From contig RSEH01000103.1 of the NCBI GenBank assembly GCA_006503475.1, positions 1-64,000 of the forward strand: a stretch of 64,000 nucleotides of DNA. The letters run 5' to 3'. The stretch's first letter is position 1, and each line of letters starts with the position of its first letter. This document shows positions 57,525 through 64,000 of the stretch, one piece after another. The position numbers and the translations under genes were made by a program. This DNA is from Stentor roeselii. Lineage: Eukaryota; Ciliophora; Heterotrichea; Heterotrichida; Stentoridae. A model generated the notes under the pieces. It was not told where the DNA came from. It saw only the letters and a list, made by a program, of their open reading frames with translations, and did not search any database.

Positions 57525-57956
57525 ATGGATAAGAAAGATAACCTCGCTGAAGACACTTTTTTTCAGTTTTGTCTTCAAAGTCTCACGCCACTTGTGAGTT
57601 GCAACATGTTTTCAGGAGACTTGGAAAAGATAAAATCTGAAGGCTGTCGATGTAAATGCTCAAAAAGTCAATGTCTCAAACTTTACTGTGAATGTTTTTT
57701 ACAAGGCAAGTACTGCCTCGGCTGTAATTGTATTAATTGTCTTAACACCCCAGACTATGAAAATTTACGACAAAAAGCTATAACCCAGATAACCTATAAA
57801 AGAAATAGAGATTCTGCATTAAATCCCAAAAAATTTCAAGGATGCATCTGCTCCAAGACAAAATGTCTAAAAAAGTACTGTAAATGTTTCATTAAAGGTA
57901 AAAAATGCAGCGATCTTTGCAGGTGCGAAGGCTGCGAGAACTTAAGTCATTCCTAA
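57525..57956 (+). CDS. Minimal CXC (tesmin/TSO1/LIN54-type) DNA-binding protein
   Basis: 143 residues. Two CXC repeats: residues about 38-72 (CRCKCSKSQCLKLYCECF, then CLGCNCINC) and about 107-138 (CICSKTKCLKKYCKCF, then CSDLCRCEGC), joined by the usual linker with RNRDSALNPKKFQ. Each repeat holds a zinc cluster and in LIN54 inserts a Tyr into the minor groove of cell-cycle promoters; the Tyr of KxYCxCF is present in both. The family is usually several hundred residues long; here almost nothing but the domain remains. Probably nuclear. Confidence 0.92.
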   Translation: MDKKDNLAEDTFFQFCLQSLTPLVSCNMFSGDLEKIKSEGCRCKCSKSQCLKLYCECFLQGKYCLGCNCINCLNTPDYENLRQKAITQITYKRNRDSALNPKKFQGCICSKTKCLKKYCKCFIKGKKCSDLCRCEGCENLSHS

Positions 57957-58157
57957 GTCACTAAAGTTTTACCCTATTTCTTGTAAAATTCTATCCACAG
58001 ATCAAAAATCAAATAAAATATGAACATCTCTTACTCAAAATCAAAACCTAATTTAAAAGCATTCACAAACCCAAGTCTTTAAAATTATTTAAAAAAGAAA
58101 ATATTCAAAATACTTCTAGAAATTTCCAAAAGTTCCTTATGACCGTTTTTATAATCT

Positions 58158-59069
58158 ATGAGCAAGTTTCTAAAAATCATTGACCCTTACATGCGTCTTG
58201 GAAGATTCGATAAGCCCATCGGGGGTTGGTTGAGTTTTTGGCCTGCAGCTTACGCAATCACTCTGACCTCCAATTATGGCTTTTTCGATCCTATTGTTAT
58301 GGGAAGTGCCTTGGCAGGCACTTTCATGTTAAGAGCAGCAGGCTGCGCAGCGAATGATAATCTTGACAGAGAACTTGATAAGCAAGTCGAAAGGACCAAG
58401 ACTCGCCCGATAGCTGCTGGGGAAATAAGTCCTGCTCAAGGGTGGGCTTATTGCTTGGTCAACATGGCTCCGATTCCAGCTTTGTTGTATTGGTGCGACC
58501 CGGCTGTGATATCTGTGATGTATATGACGGTTCCAGTTATTACTCTTTACCCTTTGGCAAAGAGATATTTGAAACATCCTCAGTTTGTACTGGGATTTTC
58601 AATGAATTATGCTTTTGTTATGGCATATGCATTTACAGCTGGACATCTTGACCTACAAATGCTTCCTTTTATGGGAGGCATGTGGTGTTGGACTGTCCTT
58701 TATGATACTATTTATGCTTATCAGGACTTGAAAGGGGATAAACTTGCTGGAAATAATTCAACTGCTGTTGCTTGGGAAGGGAAAGAAATGGATATTTTTG
58801 AGAGACTTACTATTGGAATGGGGGCTTGCTTTGTTTATGGAGGATATTTGGCTCAACTTGGACCTCTTTATTATCCTGCTATTGCATATACTATTTTCAA
58901 GTTTAGTAAAACTTGGGTTGGACTTGATTTGAATGATACTAAAGCTTGCTCTATTAGTTTTAGGAAAAATCATCAAATTGGAGCCTATATCTTTTTGGCT
59001 ATACTTCTGGGAAAATTGTCCCAGAAGAGAAAAGATGAAAAGGTTGAAAAGGTTGAAAAGGTAGAATAG
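58158..59069 (+). CDS. COQ2: 4-hydroxybenzoate polyprenyltransferase (UbiA family), copy A
   Basis: 303 residues. COQ2 attaches the polyprenyl tail to 4-hydroxybenzoate in ubiquinone synthesis, in the inner mitochondrial membrane. First aspartate motif NDNLDRELDKQVERTKTRP; second YDTIYAYQDLKGDK. The N-terminal RLGRFDKPIGGWLSFWPA and about eight membrane segments are typical. No clear presequence before the core. The C-terminus is a short KVEKVEKVE run made of a 9-bp DNA repeat. Copy B follows 247 bp downstream. Confidence 0.93.
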   Translation: MSKFLKIIDPYMRLGRFDKPIGGWLSFWPAAYAITLTSNYGFFDPIVMGSALAGTFMLRAAGCAANDNLDRELDKQVERTKTRPIAAGEISPAQGWAYCLVNMAPIPALLYWCDPAVISVMYMTVPVITLYPLAKRYLKHPQFVLGFSMNYAFVMAYAFTAGHLDLQMLPFMGGMWCWTVLYDTIYAYQDLKGDKLAGNNSTAVAWEGKEMDIFERLTIGMGACFVYGGYLAQLGPLYYPAIAYTIFKFSKTWVGLDLNDTKACSISFRKNHQIGAYIFLAILLGKLSQKRKDEKVEKVEKVE

Positions 59070-59316
59070 ATTAAAGTTGAATTAAATTGATGCATATGAA
59101 GGTTTGAGAAGATAGTAAAGGAGGGATTTTTTTTAGTAGGTTATGAATTTTTTGTCTGGTGAAGGATGAGATATCTTCAACTCTCTAAAATAAAAAATAT
59201 TATCCATTAAACAATCAACTAATCCTAAATCATCTCTAAAAAACCCCTTTAAACCAATCCTCCCACAAAAAAAAAATCAAATTAACCCTAAAATAGAACC
59301 CTATTAATTTTAAAAA

Positions 59317-60207
59317 ATGAACAATATTCTCAAAAGTCTAGACCCTTATATCAGACTAGGAAGATTCGACAAGCCAATCGGGGCTTGGTTAGGTTTCTGG
59401 CCTGCTTCATACGCGATAGTGTTAACCTCCAACTACGGTTGCATAAATCCAATTTGGATGGGTTGCGCCGTGGCAGCCTCTTTCATGTTGAGGGCAGGAG
59501 GCTGCGCAGGGAACGACATAATCGACCGAAAGCTTGACGCGCAAGTGGAAAGGACTAAATCACGTCCAATAGCATCAGGAGAGATAAGCATTTATAAAGG
59601 CGCCGCTTTTTGCTTATTCAACATGTCGCCTGTTCCGGTCCTTTGGTATCTGTTCGAGCCTTCAATGATGCCTGTTCTTTATATGACTGCCCCAGTGATA
59701 CTTCTTTACCCTCTGGCTAAACGATATACGAAGTACCCTCAGTTCGCTTTAGGGATTTCTATGAACTATGGATTCGTCAATGCTTATGCTTTTATGGCGG
59801 GACAACTTGATTTGGCTGTTGTTCCTTTCATGGCAGGGCTTTGGTGCTGGACTGTCTTGTATGATACTATCTATGCACTTCAGGACTTAAAGTGTGACAA
59901 AAAAATTGGAAATAATTCAACTGCTGTCGCATGGGAAGGAAGGGAAATGAAAGTTTTTGATAGACTCACTGTTGGAATGGGGGTTTCTTTTGCTTTGGCT
60001 GGGTACTTGGCTGAACTTGGAACCATTTTTTACCCTGCTCTTGGGTTTGCTCTTTGGAAGTTTAGTAGGACTTGGATTGGCCTTGATTTGAAAGATATGA
60101 ATGCTTGTTCTGAAAGTTTTAAGAAAAATCATCGGATTGGAGGTTATATTTTCCTAGCATTACTTCTAGGCAAGTTATCTCAAAAGAAAAAACCAGAAAA
60201 ACTCTAA
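59317..60207 (+). CDS. COQ2: 4-hydroxybenzoate polyprenyltransferase (UbiA family), copy B
   Basis: 296 residues, closely related to copy A along its whole length. First motif GNDIIDRKLDAQVERTKSRP and second YDTIYALQDLKCDK both keep the key aspartates, so both copies look active. The start is MNNILKSLDPYIRLGRFDKP. The gene converges on the E2 gene with 29 bp between stop codons. Could be a redundant copy or one with a different prenyl donor or acceptor. Confidence 0.92.
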   Translation: MNNILKSLDPYIRLGRFDKPIGAWLGFWPASYAIVLTSNYGCINPIWMGCAVAASFMLRAGGCAGNDIIDRKLDAQVERTKSRPIASGEISIYKGAAFCLFNMSPVPVLWYLFEPSMMPVLYMTAPVILLYPLAKRYTKYPQFALGISMNYGFVNAYAFMAGQLDLAVVPFMAGLWCWTVLYDTIYALQDLKCDKKIGNNSTAVAWEGREMKVFDRLTVGMGVSFALAGYLAELGTIFYPALGFALWKFSRTWIGLDLKDMNACSESFKKNHRIGGYIFLALLLGKLSQKKKPEKL

Positions 60208-60236
60208 ATAATTAAAAATCACTTTAAAAATTAATA

Positions 60237-60842
60237 TCATTTAGAAGTTCGAACAAAATACGCAAAAAGTAGCACAGCACAAGTAACAGCAGTGATAAAA
60301 CCCGAGTTTTTTTCAATAATCCCTAAAATTTTACTGCCATTTCCATGCTGAACCTCAGGTGCAGGAATTTCAGTAAATTCTTGAAAACTCTCTGAAAATA
60401 TTTCCATAAATTTCTGATGTTTAACATTCCACCCCATGCTTTCGTTTGCCATTCTTTTTTTCGTGAGACTATCAGAACTCATAGTTCCAATTCCTCCATC
60501 ATTTCCCATAAAATGACTAACAAGTCCAATAAGAATAGTTCTGACATTCCAAGCAGGAGTCCATGTTTCAGGATGATAATTTGAGTTAGTAGTGCAGATC
60601 TTTTGATTACTGACAAATCTTCCACTAGGAGTGATCAATTTCATTGATGGAGGTGACCAAGGATAAGCCGAGGTGAATTCAAGTTGTCCATAATAAACTC
60701 CGTCTTGAAAAGGATCAGCAAGTCCATAAATAACGAAATGCCAGACAAGCCAGTCGTTAGGGTCGGGCAAGGTATGAACATGAGGAATTTTTTCCTTTTG
60801 TATACCGATGTATTCTTTTTGTAGCCTTGACTGGGAAGACAT
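60237..60842 (-). CDS. UBC6: Tail-anchored ubiquitin-conjugating enzyme, Ubc6/UBE2J type
   Basis: 201 residues from the ATG at 60842 (TATAAATATG); a longer frame would need a TTG start. UBC fold at about 5-155 with PHVHTLPDPNDWLVWHFVI and YPWSPPSMKLITPSGRF; active-site cysteine in ICTTNSNYHPETWTPAW, the exact layout of Ubc6/UBE2J. A single C-terminal membrane segment (about 178-196) anchors it to the ER, where this family serves ER-associated degradation. Confidence 0.93.
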   Translation of the reverse strand: MSSQSRLQKEYIGIQKEKIPHVHTLPDPNDWLVWHFVIYGLADPFQDGVYYGQLEFTSAYPWSPPSMKLITPSGRFVSNQKICTTNSNYHPETWTPAWNVRTILIGLVSHFMGNDGGIGTMSSDSLTKKRMANESMGWNVKHQKFMEIFSESFQEFTEIPAPEVQHGNGSKILGIIEKNSGFITAVTCAVLLFAYFVRTSK

Positions 60843-60899
60843 ATTTATAGACAAATTTTAAATCTTCTTTGTCTTTTCAATTTATATAGATATTATATC

Positions 60900-62165
60900 A
60901 TGAAAAGCGATGGAGTCGTCAAATACGAAGAAACAGATTCAGAGTACCTAAAAATCGATAATCTTATCTTTAAAACCCAACAAAAAATCATTATTAGCAA
61001 AAAGGAATTTAAGCCTCTAACAAACAATGATCTTAGCTTCCTGATATCTAATGAAAATAAATCGTATTTATTAAAAGATGAGAAATCTGATCTTTTTTCA
61101 AGTTACTCTAAAATTTCAAAACTTCAGAGTGAAAACTCAAATTTTTTGGCAAATTCAGCAATTTTTTCTGACCAGAATACAAAAAAAGTAGAAGAAAAAC
61201 ATGAAGCAAGTAAACTAGAAATACAAGTTGAAACAAATAACGTCGTTAATAGACCAAGCAGTGAAGTTTCATTAAAAAAAATCCAGGAATCCGAAAAAAA
61301 AATCCAAGAAGTGAAGAAATATGAAATCGAAGAAAAAAAACCAGATATAACAATTGCTCATCTTTGTTCACTAGTCAAATTTTTCAATGAAAACCTGAAG
61401 TTCTGCCTTCATCTTTACAAGCACGACCAAGCGATACAAATTTTATCCTCTGACATCAGCCGTTTATCGCCAAAAGAAATCTCAGAAATTTCACCTCTTA
61501 TCTGCGGTAACTGCCAAGGACTTCTAATAGAAGTTCCCTTACTCTGCGGTCACAATACCTGCAAAAGTTGTTTCTCTAAAAACTTATTCCTTTTCTTATC
61601 CTCTCCTTCTTTACCCCTCTTAAAGCAACTATCATGCAAGGTCTGTTCATTGAACTACGAGTTGTGGGACATTGAAAAGTACAGCGAATCACTTTCTCAG
61701 TTCAAATCAATCAATCTACAACTTCACTGTGAAAGATGCAACAACAATTTCAAGGCAGTCTTCAACTACTGGGCCGAGTCTCCTTGTTTTCACCTTTGCG
61801 CAAGTTGCTATGCAGACCTAATCATGGTCAATGTAACTTCCTGTCTTTACTGCAACAGGTCCTTTCACTTCCGAAACAGTACCCTTCAAAGGTTTTCTTT
61901 CTGTGAAACTTGCCAAGTCTTTGAAAATTCAGTCTTCAAATGTCATCGAAACGTTCTCGGCTTTAAATGTTTTCCTTGTTTGCAGCGACTAGCAATAGAA
62001 ACATCTGAAAAGGGTTTAATATTGAAAATAGCGAGGTACATCAACAAGACCTGCTTTTTCTGTGGAAATATTTTCAGTATCTGTGACATGCAGTTCAGAA
62101 ACTGCGAACACCTCGCTTGTGAAGACTGTTCATCAATCCCTGAGAATCTCTGCAGTTGTCCTTAA
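60900..62165 (+). CDS. RING-like protein with several zinc modules
   Basis: 421 residues. About 150 disordered Lys/Ser/Glu-rich residues, then a RING-like module (CGNCQGLLIEVPLLCGHNTC, CKVC; about 201-250), a second Cys/His cluster (CERCNNNF, HLCASC, CLYC; about 280-325), a third (CETCQVF, CFPCLQR) and a final one (CFFCGNIF, CEHLACEDC, CSC). The run of RING-like modules recalls RBR ubiquitin ligases, but the spacing is not standard. E3 function is inference. It is 57 bp from the divergent E2 start codon. Confidence 0.7.
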   Translation: MKSDGVVKYEETDSEYLKIDNLIFKTQQKIIISKKEFKPLTNNDLSFLISNENKSYLLKDEKSDLFSSYSKISKLQSENSNFLANSAIFSDQNTKKVEEKHEASKLEIQVETNNVVNRPSSEVSLKKIQESEKKIQEVKKYEIEEKKPDITIAHLCSLVKFFNENLKFCLHLYKHDQAIQILSSDISRLSPKEISEISPLICGNCQGLLIEVPLLCGHNTCKSCFSKNLFLFLSSPSLPLLKQLSCKVCSLNYELWDIEKYSESLSQFKSINLQLHCERCNNNFKAVFNYWAESPCFHLCASCYADLIMVNVTSCLYCNRSFHFRNSTLQRFSFCETCQVFENSVFKCHRNVLGFKCFPCLQRLAIETSEKGLILKIARYINKTCFFCGNIFSICDMQFRNCEHLACEDCSSIPENLCSCP

Positions 62166-62217
62166 GTGTAGAACAAGAGTAAATAAGTAGAAGGAGTCAA
62201 AAGATAACTAGTCTATT

Positions 62218-62580
62218 CTAATTATTCAGCAACAAACTCGCTCCGAACAAGCCAACAGTTTTCATGAGAAAAGCGACTGAGCAGAACTGTTCTCCATGGT
62301 CAAGACTTGGGATTACTGGAACTCCTTGAAGGGCAATATTGAGAAAAACAACTACTTGGATCATAGAACTTGCTTGCTTTACTCTCATTAGAATTGAAAC
62401 AGCTGTCAAGAACATTACAAGTCCGAGAATCACGTTCAGGTGAAGCTCGTTCAGAAGAGGAACAAAGGTACCGTAGTGCTTCACTGTCTTCAACAAGATA
62501 CTTGAAGGATGAGAAAAGTTCAGGACTCCTAAAGCGATGAGAGTTAATGAAAGAAGAATCTGGCCAGACCTTTCACACAT
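62218..62580 (-). CDS. Small four-pass membrane protein, DoxX-like
   Basis: 120 residues with about four hydrophobic helices (about 5-25, 43-65, 70-90, 100-118), short loops and a Gly/Ser-rich end. Size and pattern fit the DoxX/SURF4-like group but no diagnostic motif is seen. The start is at AATAAATG; 75 bp from the divergent NEK gene. Confidence 0.65.
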   Translation of the reverse strand: MCERSGQILLSLTLIALGVLNFSHPSSILLKTVKHYGTFVPLLNELHLNVILGLVMFLTAVSILMRVKQASSMIQVVVFLNIALQGVPVIPSLDHGEQFCSVAFLMKTVGLFGASLLLNN

Positions 62581-62655
62581 TTATTAAATCTTTCAATGAC
62601 GTGGAAAATGATGGAGGTCTTGGAAAGTTTAATTTAAAGACTTGAAATAAACAAA

Positions 62656-63858
62656 ATGTCTCTTGATAACTTTGAAATTTTGTCGAAACTTGGAGATGGA
62701 GCTTATAGTGTCGTTTATAAGGTTAGAAGGAAGGAGGATAGCAGGACTTATGCACTTAAAAAAGTGAATATGAGCAATTTGAGCAAAAAGGAAAAGAAAA
62801 ACGCTTTGAATGAAGTTAGGATTCTTGCGAGTATCAAACATTCTAATGTTATTTCTTACAAGGAAGCCTTTTTTGATGATACTGGGTTTTTGTGTCTTGT
62901 TATGGAGTATGCTGATAGTGGAGACTTGTATCAAAAAATTGTCAAATATCAGAAAAGAGGGTCTTATCTGGCTGAGAACTTTATTTGGAATACTTTTACT
63001 CAGATGGTTAAAGGCCTTAGAGCTTTGCATGAACTGAATATCTTGCATAGGGATATGAAAAGTGCAAACGTTTTTTTGAACATGGATGGATCAGTAAAAC
63101 TAGGCGATATGAATGTTTCCAAAGTCGCCAAGCAAGGTTTGCTCTACACCCAGACAGGAACTCCTTACTACGCAAGTCCAGAAGTCTGGCAAGACAAGCC
63201 GTACAACATAAAAAGCGACATCTGGTCTCTAGGATGTGTTCTCTACGAAGCAACAACCCTGAACCCTCCATTCCGAGCAGAAGACATGCAAGGTCTATTC
63301 TCAAAAGTGATAAAAGGAGAATACGAGCCAATTCAAAGTCACTTCTCAAAAGATCTTCGATTCGTCATAAAAGCCCTACTTCAAGTCGAGCCAAGTAAAA
63401 GACCATCATGCGAGCAGATCTTAAAAATGCCAGCAGTTCAACGACACCTCATCAACTATTCAGACCTTCAAGACCACAACCATTTGCTAGACTCCATCAA
63501 AATGAAGGACTCAATGTCGATTTCCCTTCCTGCTCCAAACTACGCGAGTCAAGGTTCACCTGAAATGATGAAAAGTCCTTCTAAGTCTTTTAAAATCGAC
63601 AGTTTTTCCACTCAAAAAGATAGAGACTTGTATTTAGAGAGGCGAAAAAGAAAGGAAGTATTGAAGGAGTGCTATGGAGGACTTAGACTGCCTAAACTGA
63701 GATATGCTGGAAAACAAAGTCCTCAGCCTATTCGGAAAATTAGAGATATTGAAGAATATTTTAGTCTGCCGAAAAGTTTGCCGGCTGCTGATCGACTCAA
63801 AAGGCTTCGGGATGCTTATTTGGCTCGCCCTGTCATACTTCGAGGGGATAAATATTGA
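62656..63858 (+). CDS. NIMA-related (NEK-family) kinase with DMN in place of DFG
   Basis: 400 residues. Kinase domain at about 6-265: GDGAYSVVYKV, K35 in ALKK, HRDMKSANVF (131-140), DMN at 151-153 within LGDMNVSKVAKQ, GTPYYASPE. The GDxNVSK version of the metal-binding motif occurs in some protist NEKs. If Asp151 still binds metal the enzyme may be active. The tail is short and basic (about 290-400) and lacks the long coiled coil of the NEK at 5908. Likely ciliary or basal-body role, as for the family. Confidence 0.9.
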   Translation: MSLDNFEILSKLGDGAYSVVYKVRRKEDSRTYALKKVNMSNLSKKEKKNALNEVRILASIKHSNVISYKEAFFDDTGFLCLVMEYADSGDLYQKIVKYQKRGSYLAENFIWNTFTQMVKGLRALHELNILHRDMKSANVFLNMDGSVKLGDMNVSKVAKQGLLYTQTGTPYYASPEVWQDKPYNIKSDIWSLGCVLYEATTLNPPFRAEDMQGLFSKVIKGEYEPIQSHFSKDLRFVIKALLQVEPSKRPSCEQILKMPAVQRHLINYSDLQDHNHLLDSIKMKDSMSISLPAPNYASQGSPEMMKSPSKSFKIDSFSTQKDRDLYLERRKRKEVLKECYGGLRLPKLRYAGKQSPQPIRKIRDIEEYFSLPKSLPAADRLKRLRDAYLARPVILRGDKY

Positions 63859-64000
63859 GATTAATGATAATAGATATGGACTTGCAACTTATTAGTCAAG
63901 GGGCTGAAGGGGTAGAGGATATTTAGAGAGTTTATACTTGTAGGTTTCTGGGGAAGACAGCTGTTAAGAAGGAAAGGATTAAGAGAAGTTATAGGCATTC
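63859..64000. other. Right-edge sequence
   Basis: 142 bp after the NEK stop codon; nothing recognised. Confidence 0.5.

Noticed and set aside
1-64000. CRISPR array, insertion sequence or bacterial operon
   Set aside because: No spacer-repeat pattern or IS ends were seen; introns, tail-anchored proteins and nuclear/mitochondrial gene families show this is eukaryotic DNA.

Overview
The window looks like macronuclear DNA of a heterotrich ciliate, most probably Stentor (Stentor coeruleus or a close relative). Four things in the sequence point there. All three stop codons are used as normal terminators, so the code is standard. Genes are packed almost end to end in AT-rich DNA. Seven introns can be placed and every one is exactly 15 nt, GTAA...YAG with an invariant A at position 10. 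Large cysteine-rich surface proteins and divergent NEK kinases are present. No telomere, rRNA or convincing tRNA is seen. The species name is inference; the 15-nt introns are read directly.

Layout. 1-4518 (minus) is the N-terminal 1506 residues of a giant secreted cysteine-rich repeat protein that runs off the left edge. After a 1.4-kb spacer come a NEK-family kinase, a CENP-B/Tigger-like domesticated transposase, an orphan helical protein, a cyclic-nucleotide-binding protein and three small orphans (5908-15137). From 15323 to 25002 lie a Dbp5-like DEAD-box helicase, LCMT1 (one 15-nt intron), two orphans including a 1333-residue coiled-coil protein, a Rab-like GTPase, an NDUFA8-like four-CX9C protein and a DHHC palmitoyltransferase. 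25003-29149 is gene-poor and odd: a coding-like remnant, a GC-richer block with several hairpins that may be a structured RNA, a trypsin-like protease followed by a frameshifted tail, and a decayed reading frame.

29150-41910 is dense housekeeping territory: a secreted patatin, CTR9 (PAF1 complex), IMP4 (SSU processome), a Twinkle mitochondrial primase-helicase, an 811-residue orphan, an acylated kelch protein head-to-head with an acylated YANK-like kinase, a Use1-like SNARE and a transcription-type cyclin. 42569-54839 holds three tandem paralogous receptors: signal peptide, LamG-like domain split by a low-complexity insert, cysteine-rich stalk, beta domain and a multi-pass membrane region. 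Each has two 15-nt introns at identical positions, and the insert differs completely between copies. 55049-63858 holds a coiled-coil orphan, a roughly 51-bp minisatellite running up to a small gene's start codon, a minimal CXC-domain protein, two tandem COQ2 paralogs, a Ubc6/UBE2J-type E2, a RING-like multi-zinc protein, a DoxX-like membrane protein and a second NEK kinase.

The genes are not an operon-style pathway; most are single housekeeping units packed tightly. Start codons are typically preceded directly by ATA or ATAA, divergent start codons can be 5 or 20 bp apart, and convergent stop codons 4-9 bp apart. Promoters and 3' signals must therefore lie within neighbouring coding sequence, or untranslated regions must be nearly absent. 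The strongest candidates for something undescribed are the three-gene receptor array with swapped low-complexity inserts, the giant cysteine-rich protein with exact 255/171-nt periodicity, the promoter-ATG architecture, and the candidate structured RNA at about 25560-25855.
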